From NCBI GenBank assembly GCA_030062745.1, contig CP099847.1:30050779-30114778 (forward strand): a DNA stretch of 64,000 bases, read 5' to 3'. Below, one piece after another: positions 1-12,444 of the stretch. How positions within the stretch are numbered: position 1 is the stretch's first letter; every line of letters begins with the position of its first letter. The notes under the pieces are model-generated. The model was not told the origin of the DNA. It saw only the letters and a list, made by a program, of their open reading frames with translations, and searched no databases. A program made the position numbers and the translations under genes. This stretch comes from Capitulum mitella (taxonomy: Eukaryota > Arthropoda > Thecostraca > Pollicipedomorpha > Pollicipedidae).

Positions 1-74
1 CCCTCCCAAAACAGCATAGGAACAGCTTTGTTTTTTTCCAAAGTACTATGCCCAAAATAATATGCAAATTTGAT

Positions 75-544
75 CTAGCTAGAATTCTGATTCCGTCGCT
101 CGCAAATTTTGCACGCCCATGACGGGCGCGTGCCACCACGGCCAAAGCCTGTGCAGCATCGCGACAGTTTGATGCACTTAGTTGGTTCCAACGATTCGAG
201 ATGGTTCATTTCGGTGGTGCGATTTGTTAACTTTGGATAGGACGTCGAAGGACTGATCAAGGCCATATGTGGTCGGCTGCACGTCCACGTGATATGGGAT
301 GACGAAAGCCAAGGCGTGAGCCACTGTGCCACTTTGAGTTGTGTGCCAGCCACACAACTCAAATGTGGAACGTAGCCCCTTTCTGCTGGATCTGCACTGC
401 ATATGCTCCAAACCAAGGGCAATATCTGGAAAGGAGCAATCGCCTACAGTTCTCGCTACATGACAGCCACATCTCTGGTATCCCTTGAGTGGATAATATT
501 CGTTCAAGTCTTGACGACCGTGGCAAACTTTCTGTTCCCATCAT
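75..544 (-). other. Overlapping short open frames, unidentified repeat relic
   Basis: Three minus-strand frames overlap here, the longest 115 and 109 codons, in different phases. This could be one decayed coding sequence broken by frameshifts, or chance. The 109-codon frame is rich in Cys and His but shows no motif I can assign. No promoter or splice signals stand out. I do not recognise a family; a repeat relic is the most economical explanation because the neighbourhood is full of dead transposons. Confidence 0.2.
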
Positions 545-624
545 TTCAATAGCGGATTCCGCCCGATGTTTCTGTGCAGTGAACCTATTTTCGGATTTAA
601 GAAGGGATTAGATACCTCACTTTG

Positions 625-658
625 TAGGACATAGGACCTCATAGGACGTAGGACCTCA
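625..658. repeat. 17-bp tandem duplication
   Basis: The unit taggacataggacctca occurs twice in a row (625-641 and 642-658) with one mismatch. Inside the unit, taggac/aggacc is itself repeated. It lies in a 1.1-kb stretch (545-1690) with no recognisable gene, which also has a C-rich run at about 719-735. Confidence 0.7.
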
Positions 659-1109
659 CTTCGTGTGACTTCGGATCGCGAAGCCGGATTCGCTTCTTGT
701 GTAACCTTGGTTGTTTCGTCCCCCCCCCCTCCCCAACCGCCATGGTGAGATGTTGGTGGCTCCATGTTACCTAAGGACGAGATAACGTCGTACAGCCCAA
801 AAACGTCGATTTTTACCAAACATGTTTCGCTCATTTTTTATGATTATCGCTATGTCACGTCGATTGCATTTCAAACCGTCTTCCACAAAAGAACGTTATA
901 TATTTCGTCCGCGCTACTTTAAGTACTACTGACATAGCTTTGTCTACGTCTCATTCTGCTTACATCGTCAGTTCTCCTTCAAAAGTCGCATATCATCCTG
1001 CCCTTGTTTGTCATGTCCTTTCTGTGTCAGTTCGTCCTGCTGCATTTCCTTATACGTCATTTTTTCGCGACATCTTCCATCCATCCATCAGCGGCGCCAG
1101 ACGAAACAT

Positions 1110-1660
1110 TCAGCGCCTCTGGCCCTGCCGGAGAGCTTGCCGCCGCTCAGCTGCAGCCTGCCGCTTCCCAGCCGCCGTCTGGCTTCATTCATGCTGGCCC
1201 TGCCGGGAAACTCGGCCGGGGAACTTCCCCTGCCCAGCTACAGCCTTCGCCTTCTCAGCCGGCCCCCTGCTCCGGCGCTGCCGGTCCTGCCGTTGAATTG
1301 GTCTCCACATCTGCCCGCAGCCTGCGTGAGTTAGAAGAGACGGAGATAAGAAATCCGGGATGCTCCAGAGGGCAAACTCTTGCCACAAACATAAGACAGG
1401 CCCAGTTACTGAAGGATTTGGGTCTCAAGAAGACCACGTGGGTGATCAGCCACCACCCAGGTTTAGCGTCGCCGGCCCTGCTGAAGACTTTGTCTTCGTC
1501 TAGCCTCAGCCTACCGTTATTGCTCAGCTCACAACAGGCTTCGGTCCTGCCGAAGGCCTCGCCGCCGCTCGTTCGTTTCAGGGTTTCAGCGCTGCCGACC
1601 TTGCCATGGGTGTTACCCCTGGACAGGATGTCAGTCATCTCGTGCAGCCGCCGGCAAGCC
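1110..1660. repeat. Degenerate GC-rich repeat with Pro-Ala-Gly-type reading
   Basis: The sequence around ctggccctgccggga recurs near 1117, 1194 and 1271, and gcctgccg/ctcagcc words recur to about 1560. On the + strand one frame (1004-1666) stays open and reads like repeated A-G-P-A-G-E-L blocks followed by A-Q-L-Q-P. It directly precedes transposase copy A, so it may be the 5' part of that element or an unrelated degenerate minisatellite. I do not call it a gene. Confidence 0.35.
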
Positions 1661-1689
1661 CGCTGATCGCGAAGATACCAGGAACGAAT

Positions 1690-3330
1690 GGACTGCGAAG
1701 CATTACTTCAGACGAGTCCCAGTTACGTGTGGGGCCAGCAAGTGCGGACAAAAGTGTGACGAAAAGATAGCACACGTGCTGCGCCAAGGATCAGTTGCAT
1801 GGTGAACCGTCTTTCCAGGGCAGCGCACCGCCAGTGGTTCCGCTGCTGCTTAAAAAGGAAACATGTCCAGAGGAAAAGGGACAACTATGGCTTGCGAGCA
1901 GAAAAACTGAGAATTTTATTTGGACGCTTCCGGATGAAAACGACAAAGTCGTTCCCGTGTGCAAGCTCTTTTTTGGCAGCAATGGGCTTGAAGTCTGTTA
2001 AAGATTGCAACTGTGCTGAAAAGGAAGACTATGGTGACAAAGAAGAGGGTGTGTTTATACAAACAATTAGAAAACCATATGGACTCGGCTGTCACCCGAA
2101 ATCACATCCACAGTTATCGGCAACGTACACATCGCTATTGGTGCAATCACGCACTGAAGAGACTGCGTCTGCTATCAAATATAACAGCGATTGGCATGCA
2201 TCAAGGTTTCGCTGAGAAGCATGAACCAATCAGCTTCGAGCGGTATCGAACGGGGATAAAACGGATCAACATTACCTTTACAAAACTTGGCAACGAGGAA
2301 TGCGAGAAGTTAACACGTCATTTGCACCATGGGAAATCAGTGTCCAATGTCTCCGAAAGAGCTGGCTTTGTGTATGTCGACGGGTACGACCAGGGTCGGT
2401 AACACAGAACATCTGGCCAGGGCGAGTGGAGCTAGAGCTGAATACCGCAGAGAGGAGGACCGCAAGATGGATGACGACGAATACGTCGGCGGCGTAATGA
2501 AGGCATCGTTGATCCCAATCCTTCCCCGCAAAACGGTCTCCTTTACTCCCCGTTTCGTCGTTTTTTTCTCAGTGAGAAGTTTGCTGCCCTTGAGAAGAAG
2601 GGAAACGTAAAAAGGTCCAAGAAGTCGCTTGCAGTTCTGTGGCACGAGACAACAGCAGATGTGGAGGGAGGACGTCGCTTCAGCGTACTGGCGCTTCCTC
2701 AGCAAACACGGAGACAAACAGAAAGCGGTAACATTTGCAGACAACTGTCAGGGCGCCAAATAAGGCATGGATTTTAGCCACTGTACTCCTGACGTCCGTC
2801 CATCAGACCACAGACGCAATAAAAACTGTCTCCTTGTACGTACCTGGAGAACGGCCACGCTTCAATGACCATCGATTCAGCTCACCGATAAGTGTGAAGA
2901 AAACTTCGGAGGCCGGGGTGCGAAGACTTCCGGCAAGCGGTAGAGGACGGAGGCATAAGAACGGTCACGGCCACGACGAATGCTTTGTGTTCCAGTATTG
3001 TGTATCCCTCAGAAATGTTAAATTTGCTGGGGCAAAGAGGGTCTACGGCCATACCTTAAGGATGTTTGCTGCCTGTAAGTTTGCAGAGGTAGTGAACATA
3101 TCTACATGAAGAAGCCTCGCTTCGAACATCAATGGAAGGCGGTCAGCCTCATGAAAACCATCTTTGACCGGCAAGAACTGGAACGTCGCGTCAGACCACG
3201 TGGTTTGAACAAGGTGAAAATCAGTAAAATAGTGGAAAAACTGCTGCCTCTGATGCAAGAGCACGAACACGGCTTCCGGCTTGCACTGCAAAACGACAGC
3301 AGCGTTGGCGCGCAGGATCTAGCAGGCTGA
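1690..3330 (+). pseudogene. Decayed DDE-type transposase, copy A
   Basis: A multi-frame relic of a transposase family that I associate with arthropod and cnidarian genomes; I cannot give it a firm superfamily name. Segments in family order across shifting frames: a Cys-rich head CGASKCGQKCDEKIA (1728-1772), VPVCKLFF (about 1954), HIHSYRQRTHRYWC (about 2104), ISFERY then INITFTKLGNEECEKL (about 2240-2310), ILPRKTVSFTPRFVVF (about 2518), LAVLWHE (about 2630), the acidic motif TFADNCQGAK (Asp at 2740), and a C-terminal RGLNKVKISKIVEKLLPLM (about 3204-3260). In-frame stops (for example after AW near 1803 and after AK at 2761) and several frameshifts show it is dead. Copy B at 8.85-10.3 kb is the same family on the other strand. 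No terminal inverted repeats were identified. Confidence 0.75.
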
Positions 3331-6290
3331 TAGTTCCGGCAAACGGATAGATGGTACATTCTTGATGTCCACTGCAGGGGTCAGCTTACCTTTTGATGTG
3401 CGTCGTCGGCACCCGATGCCTTTGCGCACCCTTGGGTGAAGAGCCTTTTATTGAGAAAACTGCTTATTTGTGGACCATTCCCAACATTGTGTGCATGATG
3501 ATGATGTGAAAATATATGTTTGAAAGGCATTATGTTTTGACGCTGATATAGGCCATTTAATGTTGGGATCGAGGAATGCTTTTGGAGGAAATAAAATATG
3601 AGCTTCTGCTTGCAGACTGACCTCGTCAAAGAAGGAGGTGCGGATGCAGTCTACGATGCCCAAAAAGGAAATGCAAACACAGCACACTGAAGTGGGGCTA
3701 AATCCCTTAAGTCTAGTCTTCCTACTCATAAGCCTGTTGTTATTAATAATTCTGAATCTTGTCAATTCACGACAAAAATAAGCTCACATTTTAATTTTTG
3801 CTTTGAATTATGAGCTCTGTACTTGCGCTCGCTATCACTTGATCTGAAATAGCCTTGTGCCGAAAAAATGAAGTGCGTGTCTGTCTGGCGTTTTTTTATT
3901 GCATACTCTGGTGCACTTGCACTTTTTCTACCAGCACTCATTATACTTGCGCTTTTTTGCTTCGTGAAAGTCACGAACTCCGCTACAAAGGTCAAAGAAT
4001 AAAAACCTTTTGTGGACTTTTATGAAGTTCATATGACAACGTTAATAAAAAAAGGTATATAGAGTTATTCAGTGCAATGTGATGAAGTTGGTGGTATATA
4101 ATTCAAGTCTGTGCCAATAAGACGTTACGGTACAAAATCGGAAAAAAAACCCTTAGAATGACCGCACTTGTTGCAGTCCGTGAGCAGAGCAATATGCCAG
4201 TTTTGCCAAGATGTGAGAGACTATCAGGTGTATTCATAGGCGCCGCATGACTGTGGAAGCGTCATCGTTCTCTATGACGCTTAACACTAACTTAGGTCAA
4301 GCAGGAGAGACAGAATGTCAAGACCCGACGGAACGTTAGGATGTGCCACCGGTGTCCGTGCTTATGCCGATTTGGCCCATACGGTGGAAGACCTGTAGAC
4401 AGTCTGAGGTGAGCAGATTTGTTTTTATAGTGATTTGTGGACTGTGTTTTCTTTCAGGAATGATAGTTAGCTGGTCATCTTATCCTAATTATCCTGGATG
4501 CCACTGGCCTTTGACAAATGTGCAACGAGCGTTAACGGTCAAAGTCAAATGGCACGGGGGCGGTGGCTGTTACACTGTACTGTGATTGCACTGCGCGCAG
4601 TCGAAAGGCGCTGGCTTCTTGAGAACTGTCTGGAGACGGTCGACCGTCTCGACTTGTACAATCGAACAGCAAGCCGTTGAGTGCCAAAATACATTCGTTT
4701 CCTAAACTTCGTGAGTGTCAAATCGATGTTGAATTTAAGAGAATGAATCTTAGGGGGCTTTTATCACAGTCTTGCTAAAGTTTTACCTTAGTTTGCTGTA
4801 GGAACGAAAATATGAATTGTGCATTTGTTTGTGCATTCGTTTGTGCGCATTTGTTTTCGCATTTGTTTTGAATCAGTTTTAACTTCGTATTGGGTTCGCT
4901 TTGCCGTGGTTTTGGGTTAGCACCGCTGCGGTTTCACTTTATTATCCCCCTTGGTTTGCACTAATCACTTAGCTTTTCGTTGGTTTTTCCCCAGCACTCC
5001 GTTGTTGTTGCCTTAGTTTTTCCTTACCTTCGTCCCGGGGGTGTTAATTTGTCGCAAGTTTTGTCATTGTTTTGGGCTAGCTTTGTCATAGGGCACATTG
5101 GCAACTAAGACACTACTAACAAAAGTTAGTCGGTCATTGTGTGGTGGGATGAAACGATGATGAATTTGGTGGCACCACTGATGACCTTTAAGTCCCAAAA
5201 ATTAGTTAAATCTTCGTCGTTGATCAATTCATAGGCTCCTTCCTTGAAGCATTGTTGTCGTTTGGCTTAGAAACATCGATACTTTGTGTTTCTGTCTGAT
5301 GTGCAATGCATACAATCCGATCACTTATTGACAGCGGCCCCACGTTGTCAAGGAATCCGTTTTCGAGTTTTTGCTTGCACTGATTAAAAAAGAAGGCTAT
5401 CTCCTTACAGATCTTCAAACATTTCAGCAGGCCGTTAACACAATGAATGGCCCGCAGACTATGTTTATTGGCTTATTTGAAAAGCAGACGCCCTCAGGCA
5501 TGTCTTGCCGGATCCTGGACTCAAAACTGACACTGTCATCTAAACGCTAAAGAGAAGAATGCTCCACCTTCGTCAGGTTTTCATAAATAAATTTGATTGG
5601 TATCACAGACGCCCCTGATGTCGCTTTTAGTACTCACTTTTTCCCATTAATATCTAAAAGCTTCAGAAAATACGAGTAATTAAAAACTACGTGCTGTATT
5701 CATCCGCCAAAAGACGTAATTCTGGCCTCCTCAGGCCATTGACGCAAGAGTGCGTTGTCCTGTGCCCGCTCAATACGCCGCGTAACAGTTGTAAATAAAA
5801 CATGGAAGAACGCAAATAGGACACAATGGAAAACCGTGAGGAATCGCTTTAAACCTCCGTAAGTGCAGAGTTTTGAGTCTTAATGTATATTTTGGTCTGT
5901 TTTCTAGTTCATGCGCTTCAATTTACTTCTGGCAGTTTAAAACACGTGTTAAGGTGGAGCATGTCTTGAAAGCAATCTGTTTTAAGCCATAAGGTATAGA
6001 GAGATGGCACACATTTAATTTGTTCTAGCTATGCTAGAAAGCATCATTGTGCCGTTGTCTTATTGGTATGTTTGGCCGTCGTTGCGATTGTCTGTACGGA
6101 TATAAGGAGCCGGTGCACCCACAGCCAAGCCAATGTCTGTCTGGATGCATGCAAACGTGTATGCTCTAACGACTTCTCTCCTCCGGGCATCGATACCGTT
6201 ATCGTTTTGTGCATGTTTGCATAGCCTTCAAAATTCATACCGCCATATTGTTTGCAGACTCTGGATGCCGATCAACGTCGTGGGCAATGT
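3331..6290. other. Gene-free, AT-moderate sequence
   Basis: No coding frame with recognisable features. A run of gtttgtgcattcg/catttgttt words repeats loosely at 4820-4870. A short open frame at 4315-4395 ends at TAG and is probably chance. No repeats with clear boundaries were seen. Confidence 0.5.
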
Positions 6291-6626
6291 TTCCAAGGGC
6301 CATCGTGCAGCTATCGAAAGCAGAGCAGAGCCCCGCCCGGAGGCAAGCCAAACGCTCGGCGAGCCGCGGCCCGCGGTGTATCAGGGCGGGCGCCTTGTCC
6401 GTACGATTGAGGTCTATAAAGTCTGATGGAAACGGCTGCCGACCGCGCCGTGGGCCGACTGCCGGCTCCATTGTTCGGGGCTGGCGGCCTCGACTCGACG
6501 CTGAATATGTCTGAAAAGTTGATCAGCATCAATGCCTTCCGAGCCTGGCTGTGACGTGTACGACGGAAAAATCGGCCCACAGCGTCAGCGGGTCCGTTAG
6601 AGCTTGGAAACGAGGGACAGACGGCC

Positions 6627-6664
<38 letters not shown>

Positions 6665-7330
6665 GGAGAGAGAGAGAGGGGGAGAATACTTATGTTGTTG
6701 TCCTATATACCCGGTACCAGCGGAGATCGTGCCAGGCCGCGGGCGACACGCGTCACGCTGTCCTCCATCCCCTCGAAAAACAGATCACATCCGCACGTCA
6801 CGGAGCCCTGCTGGTCTCGAAGGTGCCGTGTAATTGACAGCCGTCCCGCCGCCAGGACTCGAAAGCGACTGAGTCGGCGCCGAGCCCTGAACAGCCCTGG
6901 CCCGGGGGGAGGGGGTGCCGCCGGGGCCGACCCCGGGATCCGACACGTCGAACCGCTCGCGCCGGCACCGACGCCTGACGGCAAACACAATTTGTCCGGC
7001 TCGACCGGACGGCCGCGGCTCGGCAGTTTAGGCCGGGCTCAGCTGATCAGGGCTTTGATTTAGGTCGTCAGCTGCGACGGTCGGCGGCGACCGTCGGAGG
7101 CGGCCGGCCGGCGCCGGTCGCCACCAGACGCCTGCCGGCCGCCGGCGGCCGCTGGTCACAGAGCAGCAGCGAGAGCTCGCGACAGTCGCTGGACTGGGAG
7201 AAAGGGGAGTGTTTGGGAAGTCTCTGCGGCGTCTGACTCACACTGAAAAGCGAATCGAGTCGATCGCTCAATACTGCTGTGATGTACTGACCATACCTCG
7301 GCCTCAGGAGAGCAGACGTTGCCAGCAAAG
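6290..7330. other. GC/CpG-rich block, possible regulatory or promoter region
   Basis: Base composition changes sharply from the AT-moderate surroundings to CpG-rich DNA with many CCG/CGG words. Open frames on both strands here are long because stop codons are rare in such sequence; none shows a domain, a signal peptide or a convincing splice donor. A GA microsatellite interrupts the block at 6629-6685 and a palindrome of homeodomain-type sites follows at 7358-7396. Functional call is inference only. Confidence 0.4.
6629..6685. repeat. (AG)n microsatellite
   Basis: About 57 bases of nearly uninterrupted AG dinucleotides, broken by single C and G substitutions around 6658-6666. Confidence 0.95.
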
Positions 7331-7357
7331 CTGACCGAAATTAATTCGTGCTAGATG

Positions 7358-7396
7358 TCCGATTAATCGCTCCACGTTTTGGAGGAATTAATCGGA
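7358..7396. promoter_or_regulatory. Palindrome with paired homeodomain-type sites
   Basis: TCCGATTAAT (7358-7367) and its exact reverse complement ATTAATCGGA (7387-7396) flank an inner CTCC/GGAG stem. GATTA/TAATC cores are the binding type of K50 homeodomain proteins (Otx/Bicoid/Pitx class), and another ATTAATT lies at about 7340. It sits at the edge of the 6.3-7.3 kb GC block. Binding is inference from motif knowledge. Confidence 0.35.
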
Positions 7397-7399
7397 TCG

Positions 7400-8840
7400 G
7401 TGCCGCACCACGACTGTTCATTTATATTTTGAAACGTCCTGGTCGTCCACATCTCCCCCAAAATGGCAGTGCTGTCACTGGAACCCAAACAGTATGTATT
7501 ACAGCAGCCTGATCACTTTCACTTTACTATGGCCCATTTATTTGTTCCCGTTAACGTCAATGTTCCATGGCACACATTTTGTATGGTTGATGTCGCTGCG
7601 GGGACTGTGCTACAAAACAAACAGCTTGGCGCGGCCACAAGGGATAAAAAAAGTCAGTCATCACTGTGTTCGGTATATGACATGACATACTGACTATCAC
7701 TAAGGCGTTTTACCCTGGAACACCCAGGGAAAAAAGGTTTCCAAACTTAAGTGTAGGACGCAGTGGAGCTCTCCTACTGCTGCTTTGGAATTTTAAGCCA
7801 AGAAACAAATGCAAACTTTGGCGTCCCCTAAATTTTGCTCGTTCGTCCAGTTTATCAACATTCTGTGCACATCTGCCGTCCGCCCAAAGGCAAAAGGGTA
7901 CGGTATGATTTCCGAGAAGGTAAATTTCATGACAGCTAATTTGGCGCCTGGGTGAATACGAAGATTGAACTACATGCTAACGAAAAATAATGTATCAATG
8001 AAACCACCAGCACACGATACATCTAACCTTTCCAAGAAAAGAAATCCAGTCATGCGTAATTTTGACAAAAAGCCATTTCCTTTTTTGTTAGCGAGATCGA
8101 TGTGTTCATTTGCCTCATAACAGAAAGGTACGTTCCTTTAACTCACTTTCGAAAGGTACGTTGTTTTTTTGGTAACAACAGAAAAGGCTATTTCGAGTTA
8201 TATCCTGTTTTGGCAAACCAGCGAGCTCTTTCAGCCATATTCAGAAAGGGCTCCGTAATGCCTCCTTGGGCCCAATGAAACAAAACATCTGAAGATCACC
8301 GTTTTCCTACATAACGATGCATTGCGAAGGGAACATGCGCCATATACCAGTCGATTTGAAACACATGTATGAAACGTAATAGTTGTTCCATTTGGGATGA
8401 AATATTAAGTGAGCACGGCGCGACATGAGACCATGGAGCTCTATTACTTGAATACGCCACGTAAAATCATATGGCAGTACCTCAGTGCTAGGTCTGGGAT
8501 GTCTCATTTCACGCCCACTGGCGTCACCTTCACTGTCCGCTGGTCCGTCGGAACGGACGAGACCTTTTGTTCGCGAACCCTCCCAGCAGACGTTTCTAAA
8601 ACAGTCTGTGGTAATAAGTTACGTGAGGAAGCATAGCTTGGCACAGGGTGCCGATTTGCTTGTCAACACCCCCGTGCCAGCTGCCTCCTCTTCATCGGCT
8701 ACCTAACAATGACCGTCGTCTTTGTCAGGTCGTATGCCTTCCAAGTTTACTCTCCGTAGCATTCCTTCGTAAAATTACTCCCGAAACGCGTCCCACCTTG
8801 ATGATTTTCATGTCTAGCAAAAACGAAGGCTGATCTCTCT
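7400..8840. other. Gene-free sequence
   Basis: AT-moderate DNA with only short, featureless open frames. The right end (about 8500-8840) may still belong to transposase copy B, whose C-terminal coding part would fall here on the minus strand, but I could not follow it with confidence. Confidence 0.4.
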
Positions 8841-8849
8841 CGGACAAGT

Positions 8850-10330
8850 TTCTCAGCTTCCCCTGCAAATGTCGTCCTCGGCTACAGCCATGTGACGAGG
8901 TTCCGTGACATGCGCCGCGACACCTGTCAACGCAGCTATCGTCACAAAGTCCTGGATTTCTGCAGCATATTTCCGATTCGCCTTCATTGCCTTACTGATG
9001 AGCTGACGAGTAACGTCAGGGGAAATCCATGTACGTCGTCGTTCGAAGAACTTTAAAAACTTTACTGTGATGCTTTTTTGTGCCTGGGCGCGGGTCGCTG
9101 ACAACTTAAGCAGCCCTCAAAGCAAGCTTCAACTCTTGTTCTTTCCACTGTAGTTGTCTACAAATATCATCATTTTCTCCACATTCCTACACTGCCTGAG
9201 AGACAGGTGACAGGAAGCGGTGACGTCCTAGGCCTTTCGATCCGTGACGTCCTCGTGCCATAATATGCAAACCGAGGGGTGTTCCGGAGGTTCTTCTGCT
9301 CCCTTTCAGGGGCACATTTTGGCGTGAGGACGCTGAATGTTTTGCTGCACACCTAGAGCTGAGATGTGAAAAGCACTGATGGGGAAAACACGAAGGACCA
9401 CAACCTTCATCAAATTGGCACTCACAATCAGCTGTCCCCCCACCTACCGCCGATCGACTCATCCTAGGTACTCCGCAAGTACCTCGGCAGCTGCGTCCGT
9501 GTGCGCTTTGAACCCACACAACTGGAAATGGCAGTTGAAATCCGGTCAAAGAACGCTGTGTTGGTCAGTCGGACGAGCAGATGAACTTGGCAAGCCAAAC
9601 ATTCTTTCCCGCCAAGGGCCGTAAAACCAATATTTAGGTTCTCCACAACTCTGAGGTAGGTCTCTAATGAGCATGCGACGCCATCCTTCGTGAAGTCGTC
9701 GTGCACGAGATGTACTGTGACGTCCGATGGTAGTTGGAGCTTTGGCGGTTCGTGCTCACAGTGATAATGAGGTGCCATGAGGTGGAATTTCATTACGTGC
9801 TCCTCAATCCTGAAATGGTCCAGGCGATTTGGAGGAGCACGCCATCCACGGCGGTGAGGCGGAGAGCACGGATGTGCTGAGGGACAGACGGCTGCCAGCA
9901 TAGGACCGTCGTTCGGTGGGCCGAACCCAAGTATGACAAGAAAGAAAAAAACCTTTGTGTAGGTTAGATGCGTCCGTTTCCGTCTGAAATCCGTCTGGCT
10001 CCCGTTCTCCTTCCATCGCGTGGCCGGCAGCACGGTGGGTGACAAAGTGCGGTGCATCTGCTTCTTCGTATCCGAATCCAGCTGGCTGACTGTTTTGTTG
10101 ATGGTTTCACGCACCGACTGAGGTGGTGTTGTTTCAAAACCTCGTCTGCATCGCTTGATGCACGTTGCTGGTGCAGGGAACAGATTATGTTTGGTGGGGT
10201 ATCCTCGTATTTGCTCTTCGAGACATGTAGTTTCAGCAGACACGTTTTGTCTGAGCTAACGCTTTCTGGCTTCTCGCTCTCGTTTTGTTCGACATGCCGT
10301 TGTGGAGATTTACGGCAGTCCACAGACCCG
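8850..10330 (-). pseudogene. Decayed DDE-type transposase, copy B
   Basis: Same family as copy A, opposite strand, better preserved in its N-terminal half: one frame of 259 codons (10243-9464) stays open. Read 5' to 3' on the minus strand it has KVFFFLVILGFGPPND, the conserved block EHVMKFHLMAPHYHCEHEP with LPSDVTVHLVHDDF, SLETYLRVV and LNIGFTALGGKECLAC. It then breaks: after frameshifts come CILWHEDVTDRK (about 9260), IFVDNYSGKNKS with the acidic Asp at 9156-9158 followed by TGA where the family has Trp, and ITVKFLKFFERRRTWISPD (about 9060). The upstream region to about 10330 stays open in a second frame, but its assignment to the element is less sure. Confidence 0.8.
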
Positions 10331-12290
10331 CTAGCCGCATCACCGTTTACCTATTTGCTCCATCCACACTTCATTTACAGCAACGCTTGGAAAGTCGGTC
10401 ATGCTATTCAATAGTCATTCATCTCCGTTCGGATTCATCATCAAATTCAACCCACAAAATCAGCCGTTACCTGGAATTATGTGATCGGGTGTAGGGGTCT
10501 GAGGCAATGCACAGTGAGTGACCTGCATCATAACTCATCATAGGCCGCGTGCAGCCAGCGGCTGCGGGCATCCAGGAACGTTGGCCAAGAGGCATTTATC
10601 AAGCACCTTTTCTGGGATGTTAGCTCTTAAAGGTTCATCTTCAGCTGGATCCCCGTGAACAGTTGTGCCGGTCGCTGGAGGCCTTCTGCTGCTGGATCCC
10701 CTCTGAACAGCTCGGCCGGCACATCACACTGTCTTCGGCCAGTGTTGTCTGGAACAGAAAACGAAAGAAAGTAGAAGCACATTGGGCTATTATTGTGGGC
10801 TCTATTATTGTGGGTTGTTTGCACACCATGTTTTAACCAGTGATTAATAAGAGTTGTTCTTTCGCCTGATGGATGCGAAGCGTGCACGTGGCTCACTGTT
10901 CAGTATGAAACTAGAGGCGTGCTTTCTTTTCCGCGTGTTTGCACGTGTCAGTGCAAGTGTATGTGTGTGTGTGCAATACTGATCTCGCTGTATCCAGTCA
11001 CCCTCGGTGGCTGGACGTCATATTCCAGAGGTTCGTCATCGTCATCACTCGTCTCTCGTCGAAGTCCTTTTCGTCGTTGCTACAGGTGAAACGAGCCTGC
11101 AGGAACCTGCAGAAGCTTCATAGACGCGGGGTTGTATCATTTCCTTTAATGTGTTATAAATCATATTTTCATACGGCATGCAGTTCTACATTTTGTATGC
11201 TTGTTCCCCTTGGCATGTGTTTGACCTTCAGGTGCCATAATTTTCTTCATTTTCTTCACGGCGAATTTTGTATGAGATAATTGTTTTTGCTGATGTAAAA
11301 CAATTCGTCGCTTCTAGCGCTTACCTCCCTGCGTTGGAAATGTAATTAATGGCTCATCAGGTACATTTGCAAAACAGAATCGCTAGCAATAGTCATTTTA
11401 AAACATGAAAGGATACTTGCTGGTTTTCAACGTAATGTGGAATCCACGAACCAACATGTAGTAAGCATGACGTTTTGAAGGCTGCATGGCTGTAGTCAGC
11501 CGTCGGCTTTCGGCAAAAGTTTTCCAGTGGAGGTCTCAATTTTTGCCAACATTTCTCCCTCTCTAAAAAAAGGTTTTTGCAGTTTTCACAGCCACTCACT
11601 AATTCCGTCACGGAATAGAAGTAAAAGAAGGTTGCTCTCAAGACTATATTATCTTGTCTCAACACCAACATTAGCTGCATTACTTTTTTCACACTAGCAC
11701 CTACGCACACACCACCGCAGTCTTCATACACGTGAGTCCCGAGCTAAGCACCGCCGAGTAGCAAAGAGCATAATAAATGAAAACCGGTGCGACGTATACC
11801 GTATCATCAAGTGGGAACTATTCCAAGAAATGACCAGAAACATAAGTATTCTTTTAATCTATAACATAGATAAATCCGGGGAAATTTTAGTCTTGAAATG
11901 AACTTTGTTGCTGCATGGCTTTTCTTGAGGGCACCCATAGAAGCCAAAAATGGAGGACAGCATGGCTAATCTTTTTACCGTTTTTATGTGCCGATTGTTG
12001 GGAGGGTTCAGAGGCCGCCTCCGTTTTTTTGCGTCCTGTTTCCAAGGTCTTTGACTCAGCTTCACCAAACCTGGCCACATTTCCTACCTGTTCTTCCTAT
12101 ATGTCGCGAAAGTTTTAGTCTTATTTTGCTCAGGGGTGGAGCCAGGCCGCATTTTTTGGGATACCTCATGCTTTGGCTTTGTTGAAGAAAAAGGAAACTG
12201 GCTGCCAAAAATGGTTTTTAAGAAAAGAGGCAAAACTTTACATGAGCGTGTAGATCATTGGCCTGGCCAACACACAACGCGTTTTTGTTA
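10330..12290. other. Gene-free sequence
   Basis: Only short open frames without recognisable motifs. A minus-strand frame of 112 codons at 11393-11731 and a plus-strand frame of 113 codons at 10939-11280 have no features that separate them from chance. Confidence 0.45.
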
Positions 12291-12296
12291 GTCTGT

Positions 12297-12362
12297 CTTA
12301 GGCCACCTTAGAAGGTCGGGTCAAGCTTGAAATTCAAAATTTGGTGTTTGGCAAATACTGTT

Positions 12363-12394
<32 letters not shown>

Positions 12395-12397
12395 TAT

Positions 12398-12444
<47 letters not shown>

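Noticed and set aside
4315-4398. Small open frame starting atgtcaagacccg and ending TAG
   Set aside because: Only 27 codons, no neighbours, and no conserved motif that I can recognise.
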